From Rhynchopus sp. YZ270_cl-10 (taxonomy: Eukaryota; Euglenozoa; Diplonemea; Diplonemida; Diplonemidae), in NCBI GenBank assembly GCA_964035575.1, contig OZ037909.1:1054001-1118000 (forward strand): a DNA stretch of 64,000 bases, written 5' to 3'. The position numbers and the translations under genes were made by a program. Positions within the stretch are counted from its first letter, which is position 1. Each line of letters starts with the position of its first letter. Below are positions 27,653 to 37,773 of the stretch, one piece after another. The notes below the pieces were generated by a model. That model saw only the letters and a list, made by a program, of their open reading frames with translations, did no database searches and was not told where the DNA came from.

Positions 27653-27923
27653 CAACATTTGTTTTATCACCCCCCCTCACGCGATAAACGAAAAAAATTG
27701 CTGTTTTTTCCTTTGCTTTATTCACTTTTGTCGTATCTTGAAGTCAGATTCTATTTTATTCACTTTTTTTTATTCCTCTGATTTAACTTCGTCCCTAGCT
27801 CCTGTTTTTGTTCGTTGTTGAGATGATGTGTACGTGCGTCACATTTCATCTCAACTCAGGGTTTCCATATTATCAACTTATCCTTAGGTGAGTATTGTGA
27901 TAGTCCTACCAGCTTAAAATATT

Positions 27924-27974
27924 TAGGTGACTAAGCACGAGAGGCTTAGGATCATCTTATAAACTTTTCTTTTT
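27924..27974 (+). repeat. R3 repeat, copy 7
   Basis: TAGGTGACTAAGCACGAGAG then GCTTAGGATCATCTTATAAA, then ACTTTTCTTTTT. Matches 30776 almost exactly. Confidence 0.75.
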
Positions 27975-28030
27975 TTTTCTTTTATTTGCCAAGCCGCACC
28001 GCTGATGCCATGCGGTAAACTATTGTGATG

Positions 28031-28080
28031 AAGCTGACTCAGCACAGAGAGGCGTTCATCTCTTTAAAACTGTTTCTTTA
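28031..28080 (+). repeat. R3 repeat, copy 8 (diverged)
   Basis: GAAGCTGACTCAGCACAGAG then AGGCGTTCATCTCTTTAAAA; the inner stem is changed. Confidence 0.5.
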
Positions 28081-28470
28081 TTTTTGTGTTCTCAGCCGTT
28101 TGTGCATGGTGTCTTTTGTGGGTGAATGCTTCGCTCAACAGGATGGCAAACAGCTGCAGACATGCAGAGGTTCGCGCCTATTGCCACCCCTCTTGCTTAT
28201 AGTGGTCTTAGTTGGGTTGAAACTGTTCACGTAACAACAGCTTTCACCTCCCACTAAAGCCACCTGCATGCATGAGGGAGACAACGTTCATCTTTCAATG
28301 TTGCTTTTTTTGAAGACGTGTGGGACTCGTCTTTTGCAATAATTTTTCGAAACCTGAAAACCCCGTGTGCGGTGCTGTTTTTTTCAGGGCGTGCTTTTCT
28401 TTTGGTTCAAAAAGCCGTTTTGACCAACGCCCGTTTGTGTGTGTGTGGAATTGACCAATATTGTTTTGCT

Positions 28471-28521
28471 GAAGGTGATTGAGCAATCGAAAGGCTCATC
28501 ATCTTTATGAACGTTTCTTTT
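28471..28521 (+). repeat. R3 repeat, copy 9 (variant stem)
   Basis: GAAGGTGATTGAGCAATCGA then AAGGCTCATCATCTTTATGA. The inner arms changed together to GAGC/GCTC, so pairing is kept with different bases. Confidence 0.6.
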
Positions 28522-28588
28522 GCTGCAATGACTGTGAGACGTGAGGTGAGGATCTCACCTTGCAAAAAAAAAAAAAAACTATTATATT

Positions 28589-28643
28589 GGTGTGGCTGAA
28601 GGGGTGATTCGCACTTTTTCCGCACCCCCCATTCAGCTACACC
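28589..28643. repeat. Palindromic repeat R7, copy 1
   Basis: GGTGTGGCTGAAGGGGTG pairs with CACCCCCCATTCAGCTACACC across a short loop. Related hairpin at 31019. Confidence 0.6.
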
Positions 28644-30008
28644 ATTATTACTTTCAACGTTGTTTTGCATTTATCTTTCCCCCGTAAACACCTCTATCCA
28701 CAGAGATGAGTTACTTGCTGCTCCTTGGTTCACATGCTTGCTTCAAGCGCTTGTCTTGCAGGGAGGGTGTGTGAGCGGTTTGTTTTGTTTTTGTTGTTGT
28801 TCTTGATTTTTTTGTGTGTTCTTCAATCAGCTGGTGTGGGTTGCCTTAGCGAAAAGTGAAAGTGGCTTGCAAGAAGTTGCGTGCACAATAATTTATCGAA
28901 ATTGCTAAAGAAGGTACAAAAGTGTCCAGTCTAACCCCTTTAGGGCGACATTTGAGTATCCTTCCCTCGGTTTGATTGATTCGAAAAAAAAAGAAGGGAA
29001 CTGAAACAATAACGGGAGGAAACAAACGTAGCAAAATGGTTTTTTTAGGTGATCACTATTTTCTAAAAAAAAAATTCCCCAGAAAGAAACAGTGAGGCTG
29101 CTTACGGCAGCTACACTAATCCAAAACTGAGTTATCAGAACGAAAACAGAAAAAAAAGGGACGGCGACTTGCAGGATCTGCTTCCCGTAATGTTGCGCCG
29201 ATATATCAGCCCCCTCCCACAAGGGAGGGTGTACGGTTTCACTATTTTCCAAAAAATTTTTTTGGCCTCAAAGAAGTTTCCTCTTCACAGCCAGTCAGTG
29301 GGAGCGTATTACGGTAATAAAAATATCACCACAGAATATTTATTACACACTTTACGCACAAACAAACTGACTTGTTCTTCAAATTAAAAGGAACACCAGC
29401 GATACGAGGTGAAGACAGTGCAAATAAAAAAGGTGTTCCCATTTGCCCTCCGTTGTCTTTCAACCCTCGACCCTCTCCTCCTCCCTCCCCTTCTCCTCCC
29501 AGCTGTATGCCGTTCTTATAGAAAGACACGTGGTTATTCCAATGGTCTGCACAGTCTGCACTACACAGGAGACATGATGACACAATCAGCTACTATCTGG
29601 ACATCGCCCCTATACCTATACGATGCCTTCACGGGTGCGTGGTAAAGAACCGTCCACACCTGACTCTCCATTTGTCCCTTCTATTTCATATACCTTTTTT
29701 TTTTGCAGTCTATCAAAATCAATGGCATAAAAGGCACACGCTTTCTACCTAGAAACTCACTCTGTTCAAATAGTAAACCACTTCTGCTTGAACCCCTTGA
29801 TCCTTCACCTTCACCTTCTAACTTCTTCTCGATCACTAGGCTCGTACATCTATTACATTACATCTGCAATTACGTCGCAATTACGCATGCAGAAGCACTA
29901 CAGGGCCGTCCGTGTAGATATGCACATTTGGCATTAAGTTTCCTTCGTTCCCACTTTTTCCAGCTCTCACCCCTCTCCCATTACAGTACACTATATACAC
30001 TACCCACC

Positions 30009-30362
30009 ATGGAGATCACAGTCGTGGACAGCAACACGAGCAACAGCTACGTGGTACAGGTGTCTGAGGACCGTCCCTTCTGTGGTGTGCAGGCACAGCT
30101 GGAGGAAGCATTGTCTTTGGACGCCTCGGTGATGGTGTTGAAGACGGCTGCAGGCAGCGTCATCGAGGACGACGCAGGCATGCAGGAGCTCGAGATCGGC
30201 AGCACCGTGACACTCTCCTTCAGCGTAAAGCCCTACGTCGACCTCCTCCTCAATGGGGCTGATATGGAAGACCTTCCCGAGTGGGCACAGATGCACAGAG
30301 ACTGCCGCATGGCCGCACTGCAACGACACGAAAAGACCGTCTCTCGTCGTGGGTTTTATTAA
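30009..30362 (+). CDS. Small protein, possible ubiquitin-like (beta-grasp) fold
   Basis: 117 residues, acidic. The first 75 residues look like a beta-grasp domain: MEITVVDSNTSNSYVVQVSE (two strands), a helix-like QAQLEEALSL, and two later strands (VMVLKTAAGSVI, STVTLSFSV). There is no C-terminal GG, so it is not a processed conjugated modifier. The C-terminal 40 residues are Arg/His-rich. ATG in CACCATGG context, 22 nt after a clear acceptor (CTCTCCCATTACAG, 29985-29986). Real gene likely; fold assignment tentative. Confidence 0.6.
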   Translation: MEITVVDSNTSNSYVVQVSEDRPFCGVQAQLEEALSLDASVMVLKTAAGSVIEDDAGMQELEIGSTVTLSFSVKPYVDLLLNGADMEDLPEWAQMHRDCRMAALQRHEKTVSRRGFY

Positions 30363-30444
30363 AAAAGGGGGGGGGGGGGCTGTCATTGCCTAAGATGTCT
30401 GGCAGTGTTTTGTATTTGAATGAGGTTCGAAGTGGGGGTAGTGC

Positions 30445-30603
30445 TAGTGGTGGTTGTATTGTGATAGTTCTCGATCATACACACCGTATTCGTACAAATT
30501 ATCGACCGCACTAATGTTCGACTTTTTCTGGAAGTTCGACCTTTTTTACGGCCGATAATTTTGTACGAATACGGTACTACACATGACAATACAGCCACCA
30601 CCA
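30445..30603. mobile_element. 159-bp palindromic MITE with imperfect 8-bp flank duplication
   Basis: The left arm TAGTGGTGGTTGTATTG pairs with the right end; inside, CGTATTCGTACAAATTATCG is mirrored by CGATAATTTTGTACGAATACG. GGTAGTGC (30437-30444) and GGTATTGC (30604-30611) flank it, matching 7 of 8, which would fit an hAT-like 8-bp duplication. Confidence 0.65.
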
Positions 30604-30775
30604 GGTATTGCTTAGTTGGAGAAGCGATTCTTCAACTCTCTCGTAGCCTTTTCGATCCTTATGGGTAGTGCTCATACATTTGTAGTTGGTTTTGAAGTGA
30701 AGTCGAAATGAACTGAAAAAATCCCGCAAGGGAGAGAAGACATACGAGCCTTTCAATAGGGAGGCATCTGAGGTC

Positions 30776-30824
30776 AAGGTGACTAAGCACGAGAGGCTGA
30801 GGATCATCTTATAAACTTTTCTTT
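30776..30824 (+). repeat. R3 repeat, copy 10
   Basis: AAGGTGACTAAGCACGAGAG then GCTGAGGATCATCTTATAAA, then ACTTTTCTTTG. Confidence 0.7.
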
Positions 30825-31018
30825 GAGTACAGAAATCCACCTCTGTGTGGGGTGATTGTCGATATGACACGAAAATATAAAAAAGAGAGCGAGAGAGAAC
30901 GAACACCGCTAGCCCTTTTCGTTGCAGTTTTCTCGCCAAAAAACAAAGAAATGCCAATGACCATTACAATGCAACGAGGCTGACTACGCCTGAAAATAAG
31001 CATGTCTGGAAATTTATC

Positions 31019-31066
31019 GGCGTGGCTGAAGGCGTGCTACTACTTAACAATCACGCCTCAGCCACT
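31019..31066. repeat. Palindromic repeat R7, copy 2
   Basis: GGCGTGGCTGAAGGCGTG pairs with CACGCCTCAGCCAC. Confidence 0.55.
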
Positions 31067-31469
31067 CCTGAGGCGGCCTTAGCAAGGCTTGTTCGGACTC
31101 GTTGCATTGTATGAATGACTTCTTTCTTTTTTGCATTTTCTTCCCCCCTGGATAAAGTTCGCACAGAAGGTGGTCCGTCTCTTTGCTGGAGGCAAGACGT
31201 CAATGCTGGCCACAGTGGTTTCAGTCGTTGTTGATAGCAATAATATCAGTGGCATTCAGGGGTCCTTTCTCTAACGCAGAGACCACCCGAAAAATTGAAA
31301 AATTGGGTAGGGTTCGGTACCGGTTCTCACCCCCAACCAACACCCTTTTTTTTTAATCTTTCACCACTCAATTATGCAACAGCCAACACACATTTTTTCC
31401 TTTACACCCAGCACACTCCACCCCTTTTGGGGGTGGGGTTCTGAACAAATCCCGTTTTTTATATAAAAA

Positions 31470-34400
31470 ATGCCGTTCAGCAAGACCGTTGAGATGCAGG
31501 ATGATGATGACGATGCTGTTCCTGATAATATTCAGGAGAGAAACGAGGATGATTCTGGGAGCGACGGCGACATTGTTGCGAACGGGACGAACGGGAAGCG
31601 CAAGGCGCATGACCGCGACAGGGCGTCTTCGGGGAACCTCCATGACCTCGGCGAACCTATCAACTCCCGCAATGAAGGTGTTCCCATAGAGACCGTCATC
31701 AGCCACCTCGAACACCGTACACAATCCGCCCAGCTGTACATGGACTTTCTTATGTACATCCCCTTTTTGATTCTCTTCATTTTCTTCTCCGGTAGGGATA
31801 TCTCCACCAACTATTACGTAGTCCGTGTTGTAAAGGATAGGCTTATGGGAAATGAAATTCCGACCGAGCAGATTGACAAAAGATACCCAGATTTAGCAAA
31901 TGCGCATGACTGGGGGAAATGGGCGTCGTACGTTATGGTACCAAATTTGTGGAATTGTAAATTCCCAGGGGAAGGCTTTGAGAGGTTGGATGTGCAAGGG
32001 GGGAACATGCTTATTGGAGCAATGCGGATTCGGACGCACCGTGTGAAGCGAGATTCTTGCGGGGTCAACGATGAGTTGCTCCCCCCTGGACATCAATGCT
32101 ATGCGCAATGGGACACCGACAACGAAGAACGGAGCCTCCGATACTACTTCCCAAACCCAGTAGACTACCCAGATCTGCACCTTGTCCACGCAGATATGGA
32201 CAGCTTCGAGTATGAGGTCCTCTACCCGGTCGAACCTCTCTCACAAATCGCTTCAATCTCGCTCTTCTCTGCTAACGGCACGATCATTCCTTCGCACCTC
32301 TATACCATACAGTACACAAATGTTTCTTCAACCGCGCCGAATGTCCCATTCTATCCTGCGTCACATGCGCTTCTTTCTACCATAGGTTTTCGCGAACTCC
32401 GGATCGATCTTTTAACACCACTAAACGTTAGCAGCTATACAATGACATCAATGTCGAACACCAACCTAAGAACAATGGAGCAGTGGGAAGCTTCGTCACG
32501 CATTGGGGTAAATGAGTTTGTTCCGAGACAGAGTGTGTCGCTCACGTCTATTGCTGAATGGCCGATGGGGGGTGAGTTTTCTTGTGTTCTGAGTGAAGGC
32601 GCTTCCTTGGTGGTGAATGGGACAGTCACGGCTACATATCCAGAAATATCTACGTTGAAAATCCGCATGCTCAGACAGGCATCTGAGGTCATTGCGGACA
32701 CAGCAACCACACCGTTTCTTTATCGTTACGAAGGATGCGGCAGAGGAGGTGATATACGAGGTGACATCGAGACGTATGACTGTGGAGGGTACACAATAGA
32801 CGTGCCGTTTCGGTCTTCATGCAATTCGGTCACAGCATTGACGCAGGCACTGCAAAGCAATAATTATCCATTTTACGACAATTCGGCAACCCGGTTCATT
32901 TCGATAGAGCTCTTCATATACACATTCGCGACAGATTCGTTTACCTCAGTGAAGCTGTATAATGAAGTGGCCTCAGGAGGCTCGTGGGTGAACAAATGGC
33001 AGATCCGTACCTTCCAGGTGTTCGACAACTCCGCAAGGCGTTGGTGCTTGGACATCTTCTTTCTCGCATTTGTGATCTACTTCATCTTCCGCTTCTTCTC
33101 TGACTGGCGTGCGTACACAAAAGGTTACACTCCAGGGTCTTACCATACCCGCGGCAAGCCATGGGGTTATATGTATGTAATTGAGTTTTTTTAGCGGGAG
33201 CAGGACATATCATGTAAACGATGTAGGACTGCATGGTTGGGGGTCATACCAAGATACACTGCTCACGAGAGGGCTTTGTATTTTAAGTCAAGCTTATCTG
33301 AAGCAAATCATTGGAAAAATTTTCACCAATTTTCTAGCAAACTACCCCACACACACACACATAGTGGGCTATACTCCGTTTCAGGCGTTTCCCACTCTAA
33401 ATCCGTTATCAAACACACATTGGGGCCATATTCTGCCCAAGAATTACCCCTATTAGTTATCAAACACCCACACACAGCCTCTCCTTCTGGAACATCCTCG
33501 AGATTGCGAACCTGATCTGCTTCCTCGTCGTCTTCGTTGTGGAGTTCCTCTGGATAGGTGAGAGCGCCACCGACCCTGTCACCTTCCCCGTTGACGACAC
33601 GTACCCCGACCGTTTGGAAAGCGTCCTGCAGCTCTACATGATCAAGGTACACCACCCCCAACCCTTTACAATATTCGCCACCAGGGCCTTTCCCCAACAG
33701 GGTTCGCTCCCCTTTTAAGGCTTACGTTCTGTACACAAACTCTTATTCCAGAATTCAAAAAAAAAATGGTGAATTTAGGATCGTGTAGTTACCATATCCC
33801 CTTTGAAACACACCCCATTTTTTTTCAGGTGTCCAGCAATTCAATCAACACGATCATCACCTTCATCAAATTCTTGAAGTACGTGCGACTGAATAGCAGA
33901 CTCAATGTTCTGAGCGCCACTATCTCTTGTAAGGCTGGGGATCTTATGGCTGTGGTTATTGTTTTTGCTTATGTTGCCTTTGCGTACGCACTTGCAGCAA
34001 ACGCGCTGTTTGGCACGACGTTGTACGACTACCGCTCCTTAGGGGAGGCCTTCTCCACCCTTATGCGCATGCTTCTCGGCGACTTCGACTTCGAAAGCCT
34101 TCGTGAAGAGAGCAAATACCTGGCCGCCATCTTCTTCTGGTCCTTTGTCGTGCTCGGCCTCTTCTTGCTTCTCAACTTCCTTGTCGCTATTTTGTCTGAA
34201 GGTTTTGCTCAGGTCTCAGGCAACATCTCGATGACACCTATGGAGGAGCAGCTTACCCAAATCTGGGCAGGGTTGAAGCGTGCTCTGAGGCCTTCCAGGG
34301 TGTGGGCGGGGCTGAAGTTGGTGGTGCAGGGGAATTCACGGCATAGTGTATTGGTCAGATCCACCTCAAAGATTCAAGACTATCGTTGCGTCATGGAAGA

Positions 34401-34755
34401 ACTTTCCAACGAGCACGCCGCAGAAGGAAACGGTGTTGCATCCGGCGACTCTCGGTCCATGATATACAACGCCGAGCTGCCCGCCTTCATCGGGGAAGAG
34501 GAATACGCATTGCTCGGCCAAGAGTACATGGATGACGTCTGGGATGACATCCTCTACGACTGGAACCGTGAACAGCAAAACGACCAAAACCGTGTGACCA
34601 TGCAAAACACAGACTACGTTGAAGAAGCGGTGCGTGCCTCTGTCAAAGGAGGGCTCGAAGATGTAGATCAAATGTGGCATAAAATGCTCCAACTTCAAGA
34701 AGAGCTGAACAATTTATCCTCCGTTCTTCACGGAGCAATTAGGCCGGGGTGGTGA
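31470..34755 (+). CDS. Polycystin-2-like (TRPP/PKD2 family) cation channel, three exons
   Basis: Exons 31470-33172, 33478-33646 and 33829-34755, giving 932 residues; donors gtatgt and gtacac, acceptors cacag and ttcag. The acidic cytoplasmic N-terminus (about 80 residues) is followed by the first helix at 91-108 (MDFLMYIPFLILFIFF), a roughly 400-residue extracytoplasmic polycystin domain, then helices at about 526-544, 568-590, 662-685 and 721-747. The pore segment LMRMLLGDFDFESL (about 698-712) carries the LLGDFDF signature of PKD2 proteins. The C-tail is acidic with no EF-hand visible. Family members are Ca2+-permeable channels of flagella and endomembranes. Intron 1 contains an R1 repeat. 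I see the family clearly; the location in a flagellum is inference. Confidence 0.9.
33220..33291 (+). repeat. R1 repeat, copy 8 (in intron 1 of polycystin-like gene)
   Basis: GTAGGACTGCATGGTTGGGG then GTCATACCAAGATACACTGC, then TCACGAGAGGGCTTTGTATT. Shares the 5' part with the copy at 18876. Confidence 0.7.
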
Positions 34756-34787
34756 TGGGGGAGGAACGAAAGGGAGGGGGGGGGGAG

Positions 34788-35844
34788 TAGGGGATACGAC
34801 TCCAGCCATTTTGGCTGGGACCAAACGCACGGAAAATTCATTTGGCATTATCTGGCCATCTCCAAGGCAACTGCGGGTGAAAAACACCCTCAGAGTGGGT
34901 CACAGGGGGCCTGTGGGTCGAAAAACGACCCAGAAGCCACCCCAGAATACAAAAAAATGGAAAAAAATAGTGAAAAAACGGCTTTTTTCACGTTTTGGCC
35001 ACTTTGGGCAAAATAGCGATTTTTCGAGAAAAAAATCAAAAACCGGGATATTTTTTGACATCACAAAGCCTCCTTTGGCACAAATATACCCCAAAAGTGG
35101 CCTGTGAGTCCATTCCAACCTGTTTTGGACATATTTGACACTTTTGGAAGTGTTTTTTTGGTGTTTTTAGGTCAAAAAAATGCCCAAGACGTCCCCAAGA
35201 CATCCCCAAGACACTTTGCACACCCCCTGTTACGGTCATATTTTTTTCGTTTTTTTGCCTGAAACCCCCAAAATACCCCTCCCGGACCCCACATAGTCCC
35301 GAATATCCATCACACACCCACTCAGAGTGAGTAGAAGCACCCCAAAAAAAATATTTTTTAAAGCCCTTCAACTTCAACATGGATGCTGCCGAAACTGAAG
35401 CACAATTTTAGGGCTTTAAAAAATATTTTTTTTGGGGTGCTTCTACTCACTCTGAGTGGGTGTGTGATGGATATTCGGGACTATGTGGGGTCCGGGAGGG
35501 GTATTTTGGGGGTTTCAGGCAAAAAAACGAAAAAAATATGACCGTAACAGGGGGTGTGCAAAGTGTCTTGGGGATGTCTTGGGGACGTCTTGGGCATTTT
35601 TTTGACCTAAAAACACCAAAAAAACACTTCCAAAAGTGTCAAATATGTCCAAAACAGGTTGGAATGGACTCACAGGCCACTTTTGGGGCTTGTATTCTGG
35701 GGTGGCTTCTGGGTCGTTTTTCGACCCACAGGCCCCCTGTGACCCACTCTGAGGGTGTTTTTCACCCGCAGTTGCCTTGGAGATGACCAGATAATGCCAA
35801 ATGAATTTTCCGTGCGCAAAAAATGGCTGGAGTCGTACCCCCTA
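34788..35844. repeat. 1.06-kb near-perfect palindrome (foldback element)
   Basis: The left arm 34788-35367 and right arm 35410-35844 are inverted copies around a 42-nt spacer. The outer ends are TAGGGGATACGACTCCAGCC and its near-complement; the inner ends are AAAGCCCT/AGGGCTTT. The left arm has an extra block of about 134 bp (34955-35088) missing from the right arm. Otherwise very few differences are seen, so the arms are young or being homogenised. It starts 33 bp after the stop of the polycystin-like gene. No coding capacity. Confidence 0.88.
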
Positions 35845-36688
35845 GGCATACTGTGCGGGCGAGTAAAAAAAACTCGCCTACTCGCCAAAAACTCGCCTAA
35901 AACTCGCCTATTTTTGGGGGGCGAGTTTTGGCGAGTTTTTTTTTTTGGTAGGGATTTTACCTTGGGAAAAGTGTACACACGAAAATATGAGGGAAATTTG
36001 AGTTTTGAAGAGAAAATTTTTTTCGTTCCACTTGAACAAGACCTCTACAGTTTGCTTTGTAGGCTTCCACAACCAGTACCACCAGTCCAGCTGTAGCTTC
36101 TGCGGATCCATGAAGCTTGCACAGATGGGTGCGATGTAGTCGTGGGGGAGTACCGCCAAGGGGTGGCCTGCAGGGTTGCCATTTACCGGCATGGCGAGGA
36201 CATTGTTGTATAGCGAGTGTAGCCCCGGCTCATGTCTTCGTCATCCTCCGGATTGTAGCACGTCTTGTCCCCCGGGATCTATGGCACGCCTGGATCTTCC
36301 CCTGGAGCAAATGTTTACATACATGCCTGTCAGCCACTGCCGTGACATGGTTGCCTTTAGACGTACAAGTGACACAATTTCAATTTTTTTGTGTGTTTTC
36401 GAGTGGCATGTTGTCATCAGTCACCCCCGCCCTCCATTTTCACATCCTGGTGCACATTTTCACCCCCAAGGTGCGTATGTGCACCAGGATTTGCACCCAA
36501 ATTGGGGCGAGTTTAGGCGAGTTTAGGCGAGTTTTTGGCGAGTTTAGGCGAGTTTTGGCGAGTTTTTGGCGAGTTTTGGCGAGTAATAGGCGAGTAATGG
36601 GCGAGTAGGGCGAGTTTTTGGCGAGTTTTTCCTGAAAATCAGGAAAACGAAAAACTCGCCTAAAAACGGCTCGCCTGCACAGTATGCC
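35845..36688. mobile_element. 844-bp TIR element with CGAG-rich subterminal arrays
   Basis: Ends are GGCATACTGTGCGGGCGAG (left) and the inverse of GGCATACTGTGCAGGCGAG (right). TA flanks both ends; since the site is CCTAGG the true duplication could be TA, CTAG or CCTAGG. Both inner borders carry repeated GGCGAGTTTT units (right array 36503-36640, left array in inverse orientation 35861-35940). It lies exactly at the outer edge of the palindrome. The middle contains a minus-strand coding-like remnant. Confidence 0.8.
36040..36230 (-). pseudogene. Coding-like remnant inside the 844-bp TIR element
   Basis: On the minus strand about 60 codons read as plausible protein: HSLYNNVLAMPVNGNPAGHP followed by LAVLPHDYIAPICASF and QLDWWYWLWKPT. 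GC content and codon pattern here are unlike the flanking element. I do not recognise it; it could be a decayed transposase or a captured host exon. Confidence 0.35.
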
Positions 36689-37773
36689 TAGGGGGGGGGA
36701 GGGGAGGGGGAGACTTCTGATGTATTGTGGTCGTAAAGAAACGGCAGAGGGGAGCTACCGTAGGAGGGAGGAGGGAGGATGGAGGATGCGGGAGGGGAAG
36801 GAGTTGATTGATTAGTCTTTTTAATATACCCAAAAATTATTCTTTTAACCAAAAGCTCCGCTAACCGTGAGTAGCAATAAAAGGGGGGGAGGGAAAAGTT
36901 GCCCGCTTTTACAAGCGAAGTTCACCTTTTTTTTCCAAAAACCCCCCCATGAAATATCAGGCCAGAATTCTGGGGAAAAAATACGTGGATTGCCCGCGCG
37001 GGGGTACACGTTGTCAAAGTTTTCAAAAAATAATAATAAAAAATGGAAAACTAAATGCTCGCGTACAGCATGAGCACTCTGATATCCAATACAAGGAAAC
37101 CGAAGCCCCCCTAGTTGTGAAGGGGGTTAACTGAACCCTTTTTGGTGCCTCCTTTTTTTGTTGTTCACTTTCCCCTCAGGAGATTTAGCAGTGCAACAAG
37201 GCAGGTGACTGTTCACGGATCTATTTACTCGCGCGTGTCTCTTCGCTTTTTCTTTTCTTTTTCTTTTCAAAATTCAGCTACTTCTGTAGTTGAAAAAAAA
37301 AATTATCTTCTCCCCCACCCTCAACTGAATTGAGCTTAACACAAAAAACAACCAATTAGAAACACCCTTCACTAAAAAAAACGTATGCCACTCATCCTCC
37401 ATAGCCCTCTTTTACATCCACAGCCCCTCCCCTCTTCTAAAAACCAAATTATCACTACCTAAAAAAAAATCACAAAAAATCACAATACAGCACCCCCTCT
37501 CCCCTTTACACCCCCAAATACACGTTTGTTTTTGAAACACATTACAACCCCCTTCCTCTTTTTTTTTTTATCAAAAAAAAACTTCTCAAGGGAACACCAG
37601 CAACAAAAAGAGAGAGAGCCATGGTATAAACAAAAAGAATCTAGGCGAGAAAGGGTTTTTTTCCCTTTCCCCCCTGAATTTCATTCCCCTCCCCCTATCA
37701 TCTATTTTTCCCTTTCTTTGTTTTGCTCTCTGTATTTCATCTTCATATTTATTTATTTTTTTCCTAAAATAAA

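Larger units (their letters stand above)
27201..30008. other. Repeat-rich spacer between SNF2 and small-protein genes
   Basis: Four R3 copies lie at 27.6-28.5 kb, and a GTGTGGCTGAA-type hairpin at 28589-28643. From 28.7 to 29.3 kb I see nothing definite. Between 29.4 and 29.7 kb the sequence is more coding-like and ends in a donor-like GGTGCGTG|gtaaag (29642) and acceptor tttttttgcag (29709), so a 5' UTR exon and intron of the next gene are possible. Confidence 0.45.
30363..31469. other. Repeat-bearing spacer before the polycystin-like gene
   Basis: Contains the palindromic element 30445-30603, R3 copy 10 (30776-30824) and R7 copy 2 (31019-31066). An acceptor candidate (TTTACACCCAG, AG at 31410-31411) lies 58 nt before the next start. 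Confidence 0.5.
34756..37773. other. Palindrome- and transposon-bearing spacer before the cyclase gene
   Basis: The palindrome (34788-35844) and TIR element (35845-36688) fill the first 2 kb. From 36.7 to 37.77 kb the sequence is A/T-rich with T- and C-runs, and I see no further gene. Confidence 0.6.

Noticed and set aside
29703-30008. In-frame extension upstream of the small beta-grasp protein
   Set aside because: No ATG at its beginning, and a strong acceptor (29985-29986) interrupts it just before ATG 30009.
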